Source: an uncultured Porphyromonadaceae bacterium
Lineage (GTDB): Bacteria; Bacteroidota; Bacteroidia; Bacteroidales; Muribaculaceae
Assembly (NCBI GenBank): GCA_902462525.1
Contig: CABQCA010000085.1
Location: 1 to 9,769 of the forward strand
Direction: 5' to 3'
DNA length: 9,769 bases
Part shown: positions 7,534 to 9,769 of the stretch, piece after piece
Position numbering within the stretch: the first letter of the stretch is position 1
Layout: every line of letters starts with the position of its first letter
The notes under the pieces: generated by a model
Database searches by the model: none
The model's input: only the letters and a program-made list of their open reading frames with translations
Told to the model about the DNA's origin: nothing
Program-made: the position numbers and the translations under genes

Positions 7534-9204
7534 TCAGGCGAGGGAGCGGAGAGTTTCGTCGAGCGATTCGTCGGGGGTGAGTCCGAGCAGCTTGCGGAGA
7601 CGCCAGCGTGCCTGCTTCACCGACTCGGGACGAATGACAAGCTGACGGGCTATCTGACTGTTGTCGAGACCGATGTAGATATATGTAGCGAGTTTTACGT
7701 ATGTTTCGGACAGATCCGGATAGCGCCGGTGGAGCTCCTCTACGAATTTGGGGTTCACCGTCATGAACATACGGCGGAAACTGTCGCGCTCTTCGGCGCC
7801 GGCAAGGTTCATGCGGATAATATTTTTTACCGTCGCAGCTTCCGACGAAGCTATTGTTCCCTCACGGCTCATTCGCTCTATCTCGTCGACAATAGACTGG
7901 AATGTATTGTTCTTTTCGTCCATTGCAAGTGTAAGAGCCAGAAGATGCCGCTGGCTCTTCTCCACTTTCAGGGAGCTGTCGCGGATAGCAATCTGATTCC
8001 GATGATAGCGTCGGTAGAAAATAAAGAATACAACAGCGGCCAGCGAGAGCACCAGCAGACCGCCTACAAGAAAATTGAGCTTCATTTTCTGCACATTTTC
8101 ACGCTCGGCGGCTATGGCTGTCTGCACCTCGCGCATATTGGCTATCCTTAGAATATCGTTGCGTTGCATCCGTGCCGCAGCAGAATCGCGATACGCTTCT
8201 ATCTGTTTGCGCATCTGCAGGGCACTGTCGGTTTTGCCCTCATGCTCGAGAGTAGCGGCATAGGCATCGAGCACCATAGCTCTGTGATCGTAGTCGCTGA
8301 GGTCGGGAAGCCGCCGGTAAGCCATGCGGCTGAAAGCCATTGCGGAGTCAGGAACACCGTTTTCAAAGTAGTACTTGCTGAGCATAGCGGTGTACAGCCC
8401 CTGCAGATCGCGGCGGGTACTGTCGGAGGCCACACCGGCATAGGCCTTGAAAAGCCATTCCACCTCTCCTGTGTGTGCATACAGATTCCGCTTGATGAGG
8501 TTTATGGTGGGGCTGTCGCCGGCAATGTCGTCGGAATGGAGAAGTTCGGTGAGTATGCGGCGCCCTTCGTCGTGGTTGCCGATTGAAAATTCTATATTGG
8601 CGATATTTATTCTGTTCTTCGACACCATTTTATGGAAACCGAGTTCGGAATTGATGTCGTTTCCTTTCTTCATGAACTCGAGGCTGAGCTCATATTCGCC
8701 TATATGATAAAGATTTGTAGCGAGATTGATGTAGGCTACGGCAGTCATTGGCATATCGCCGATGCTCTGATAGTAGCGCAGTTCCCTGTCGAGCTGATGA
8801 TAGTTTTCGGCACCGGAGGCACGGTCGAGCTGCCGCTGCAAGCCACGGATACGATAGTAGTCGTAGGGTCTATTCACGGAATCGGCCATAGCCATCGCGC
8901 GGCGTACGGAGCTTCGGGCGCTGTCGGGCAATCCCGAACGTTGTGCCAGGCGGCACTCCCAGAAAGCAATTCGCCCGGCCATGGCGGCACTGTCGGCAAC
9001 GGAAGCTGATGCCGCCCTCAGAGCCGTCAGTTCGGAATCGAGAAGAACGACATCGGCGAAGTCGTTGAAGTGCTTCTCAAGCTCAAGAGTGAGGCTGTCG
9101 ACAGTCGGACCGACCGAAACCCAGCGGTAGGGCGACAGACGTTCCGGGCTTTTCGAGCAGGCGGCAGCCAAAAACACAAATGTCAGCAATATCATTTTTT
9201 TCAT
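7534..9204 (-). CDS. TPR-containing transmembrane regulator with C-terminal HTH (DUF6377-like)
   Basis: This probably senses an envelope signal and regulates transcription from the membrane. The 556-residue product starts with a lipoprotein-type signal, MKKMILLTFVFLAAAC, with lipobox Cys16. TPR-like helical repeats follow (about 75-340; clearest at 152-185, AYINLATNLYHIGEYELSLE), then a coiled-coil-like stretch (about 340-376) and one membrane segment (377-397) followed by basic YRRYHR. The C-terminal part has another helical stretch (398-450) and a helix-turn-helix-like region (about 494-545) containing YVKLATYIYIGLDNSQIARQ and SVKQARWRLRKLLGL, reminiscent of LuxR-type domains. The layout matches Bacteroidetes proteins annotated DUF6377 or TPR regulators. 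TPRs would be periplasmic and the HTH cytoplasmic. The ATG at 9204 gives a complete signal sequence. The gene is convergent with the GH2 gene, their stops abutting, and divergent from the secreted PKD gene. Family assignment is by recognition of layout; target genes are inferred. Confidence 0.8.
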   Translation of the reverse strand: MKKMILLTFVFLAAACSKSPERLSPYRWVSVGPTVDSLTLELEKHFNDFADVVLLDSELTALRAASASVADSAAMAGRIAFWECRLAQRSGLPDSARSSVRRAMAMADSVNRPYDYYRIRGLQRQLDRASGAENYHQLDRELRYYQSIGDMPMTAVAYINLATNLYHIGEYELSLEFMKKGNDINSELGFHKMVSKNRINIANIEFSIGNHDEGRRILTELLHSDDIAGDSPTINLIKRNLYAHTGEVEWLFKAYAGVASDSTRRDLQGLYTAMLSKYYFENGVPDSAMAFSRMAYRRLPDLSDYDHRAMVLDAYAATLEHEGKTDSALQMRKQIEAYRDSAAARMQRNDILRIANMREVQTAIAAERENVQKMKLNFLVGGLLVLSLAAVVFFIFYRRYHRNQIAIRDSSLKVEKSQRHLLALTLAMDEKNNTFQSIVDEIERMSREGTIASSEAATVKNIIRMNLAGAEERDSFRRMFMTVNPKFVEELHRRYPDLSETYVKLATYIYIGLDNSQIARQLVIRPESVKQARWRLRKLLGLTPDESLDETLRSLA

Positions 9205-9208
9205 GGCT

Positions 9209-9241
9209 CAAAGATAGTAAAAATTTAGAAAAACGGCCAAA
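9209..9241 (-). promoter_or_regulatory. Promoter for the TPR/HTH regulator, with almost no leader
   Basis: On the minus strand TTTG (9241-9238) and TATCTTTG (9216-9209) match the Bacteroidetes -33/-7 pattern exactly, 21 nt apart. The -7 box ends only 4 nt before the ATG at 9204, so transcription should begin at or within a base or two of the start codon. That implies a leaderless mRNA, or else use of a later start such as Met4 (codon at 9195-9193). The motif is seen directly; activity is inferred. Confidence 0.65.
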
Positions 9242-9251
9242 AAGAGGTGTT

Positions 9252-9271
9252 GTAGACCGCAAGTAGACCGC
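9252..9271. repeat. 9-nt direct repeat with 11-nt period, candidate operator
   Basis: GTAGACCGC occurs at 9252-9260 and again at 9263-9271, with start points 11 nt apart, about one helical turn. The pair lies between two divergent genes: about 10 bp upstream of the regulator's -33 box (9238-9241) and 2 bp upstream of the weaker + strand -33 box (9274-9277). Such phasing suits two protein subunits binding on one DNA face in an activating position for both promoters. The repeat is seen directly; binding and the identity of the binder are inferred. Confidence 0.6.
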
Positions 9272-9273
9272 CA

Positions 9274-9308
9274 TTTGTTGGTGATAAGCCCTATATAGTG
9301 CATATTTG
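9274..9308 (+). promoter_or_regulatory. Weak promoter candidate for the secreted PKD protein gene
   Basis: TTTG at 9274-9277 is followed by CATATTTG at 9301-9308, one mismatch from TAnnTTTG. The 23-nt spacer is a little long; reading TTGG (9278-9281) as the -33 box gives 19 nt with one mismatch. Transcription would start near 9312, leaving a leader of about 30 nt before the ATG at 9342. A weak promoter beside the direct repeat would fit activator dependence. Confidence 0.4.
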
Positions 9309-9341
9309 CAATGTCATTATTCACCTAAACATCTTCTGCTG

Positions 9342-9769
9342 ATGGCAAAACTCTACTCAACTCTCTTAATCTCTCTGACGATGGCTTTCGCCGCCTTTTC
9401 GCAGGAAGCATCGTATAAGAATCCTATCGGACTGCGCTACATCGGAACTATCGAGAATCCGCGAGTCAATCCCGCCTGCAGCTATCTTTCTCGGAACCCG
9501 ATGAACAACCAGGCCTTCCTCTGGACACCCAAGGGCAGCACAGTGATGTTCGAAGACAGTTCGACAGGCTCTCCCAAAGCCTGGAAATGGAGCATCGAAG
9601 GCGCCGATGCCGACAGAACAAATCTTCAGGACCTCACAGTGACATACAACACAGCCGGTACATATGCCTTCCCGTCGCAGACTGTCACTTTTGCTGACGG
9701 CGACAAAACATACGCCCCCGACCTGAAAATGAAAGTAGGCGGTGTGGCCGAACTATGCCTTGCCGACAC
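9342..9769 (+). CDS. Secreted protein with PKD-like domain, N-terminal part (3' end outside window)
   Basis: The frame is open to the window edge: 142 complete codons are visible. The N-terminus MAKLYSTLLISLTMAFAAFS is a Sec signal peptide with likely cleavage near residues 20-21 and no lipobox, so the protein is exported. Residues about 58-125 fit a PKD/Ig-like beta-sandwich: TPKGSTVMFEDSSTGSP (62-78), WKWSIEG (81-87), then QDLTVTYNTAGTYAF (96-110) and TVTFADGDKTY (114-124). PKD domains usually mediate binding or act as spacers in extracellular enzymes and adhesins; any catalytic part would lie downstream. The ATG at 9342 was chosen because the next Met (residue 14) would remove most of the signal peptide. 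The gene is divergent from the membrane regulator across a 137-nt control region. Export and the PKD fold are well supported; the function is unknown. Confidence 0.82.
   Translation, partial: MAKLYSTLLISLTMAFAAFSQEASYKNPIGLRYIGTIENPRVNPACSYLSRNPMNNQAFLWTPKGSTVMFEDSSTGSPKAWKWSIEGADADRTNLQDLTVTYNTAGTYAFPSQTVTFADGDKTYAPDLKMKVGGVAELCLAD

Noticed and set aside
7550..7580. Repeated TTCGTCG near the end of the regulator gene
   Set aside because: The two copies encode the DESLDE residues of the regulator's C-terminus and form no hairpin, so no terminator or site is claimed.
9311..9328. Five-codon upstream frame (ATG to TAA) before the PKD gene
   Set aside because: It starts at or before the predicted transcription start and shows no regulatory peptide signature.

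Overview
The window looks like part of a Bacteroidales genome, plausibly Muribaculaceae or a close relative. Four things point there: the murC-ftsQ-ftsA-ftsZ order; starts without Shine-Dalgarno motifs; promoter-like matches to the Bacteroidetes pattern (-33 TTTG / -7 TAnnTTTG); and a periplasmic GH2 enzyme followed by a TPR/transmembrane/HTH regulator. Coding DNA is GC-rich. No rRNA, tRNA, insertion sequence or CRISPR array was seen.

Bases 1-4939 are the end of a division and cell-wall (dcw) cluster on the + strand: the 3' part of murC, then ftsQ, ftsA, ftsZ and a Sir2-family (CobB-type) NAD-dependent deacylase. Gaps are 6, 9 and 12 nt, and the sirtuin start overlaps the ftsZ end by 11 nt, so this reads as one operon. 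An AT-rich patch near the end of murC holds an exact -33/-7 match (TTTG-N19-TAATTTTG) that could drive ftsQAZ-cobB separately from upstream mur genes. FtsA carries a long acidic tail ending in a probable amphipathic membrane helix, and FtsZ continues about 30 residues past its probable FtsA-binding peptide.

Bases 4940-5088 are a gap of 149 nt with a 15-bp hairpin just before the next gene. Bases 5089-7533 encode an exported GH2 glycosidase, most likely a beta-galactosidase. Its stop codon directly abuts the stop of the convergent gene at 7534-9204, which encodes a lipobox-bearing, TPR-containing, single-pass membrane protein with a C-terminal HTH-like domain, resembling DUF6377-type regulators.

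Bases 9205-9341 are a divergent control region. They hold an exact -33/-7 promoter for the regulator so close to its ATG that the mRNA would be leaderless, a 9-nt direct repeat with 11-nt period, and a weaker + strand promoter. The + strand gene (9342 to the window end) encodes a secreted protein with a PKD-like domain and is cut by the window edge. The most interesting regulatory hypothesis is that the membrane-bound regulator controls itself and the secreted protein through the repeat.
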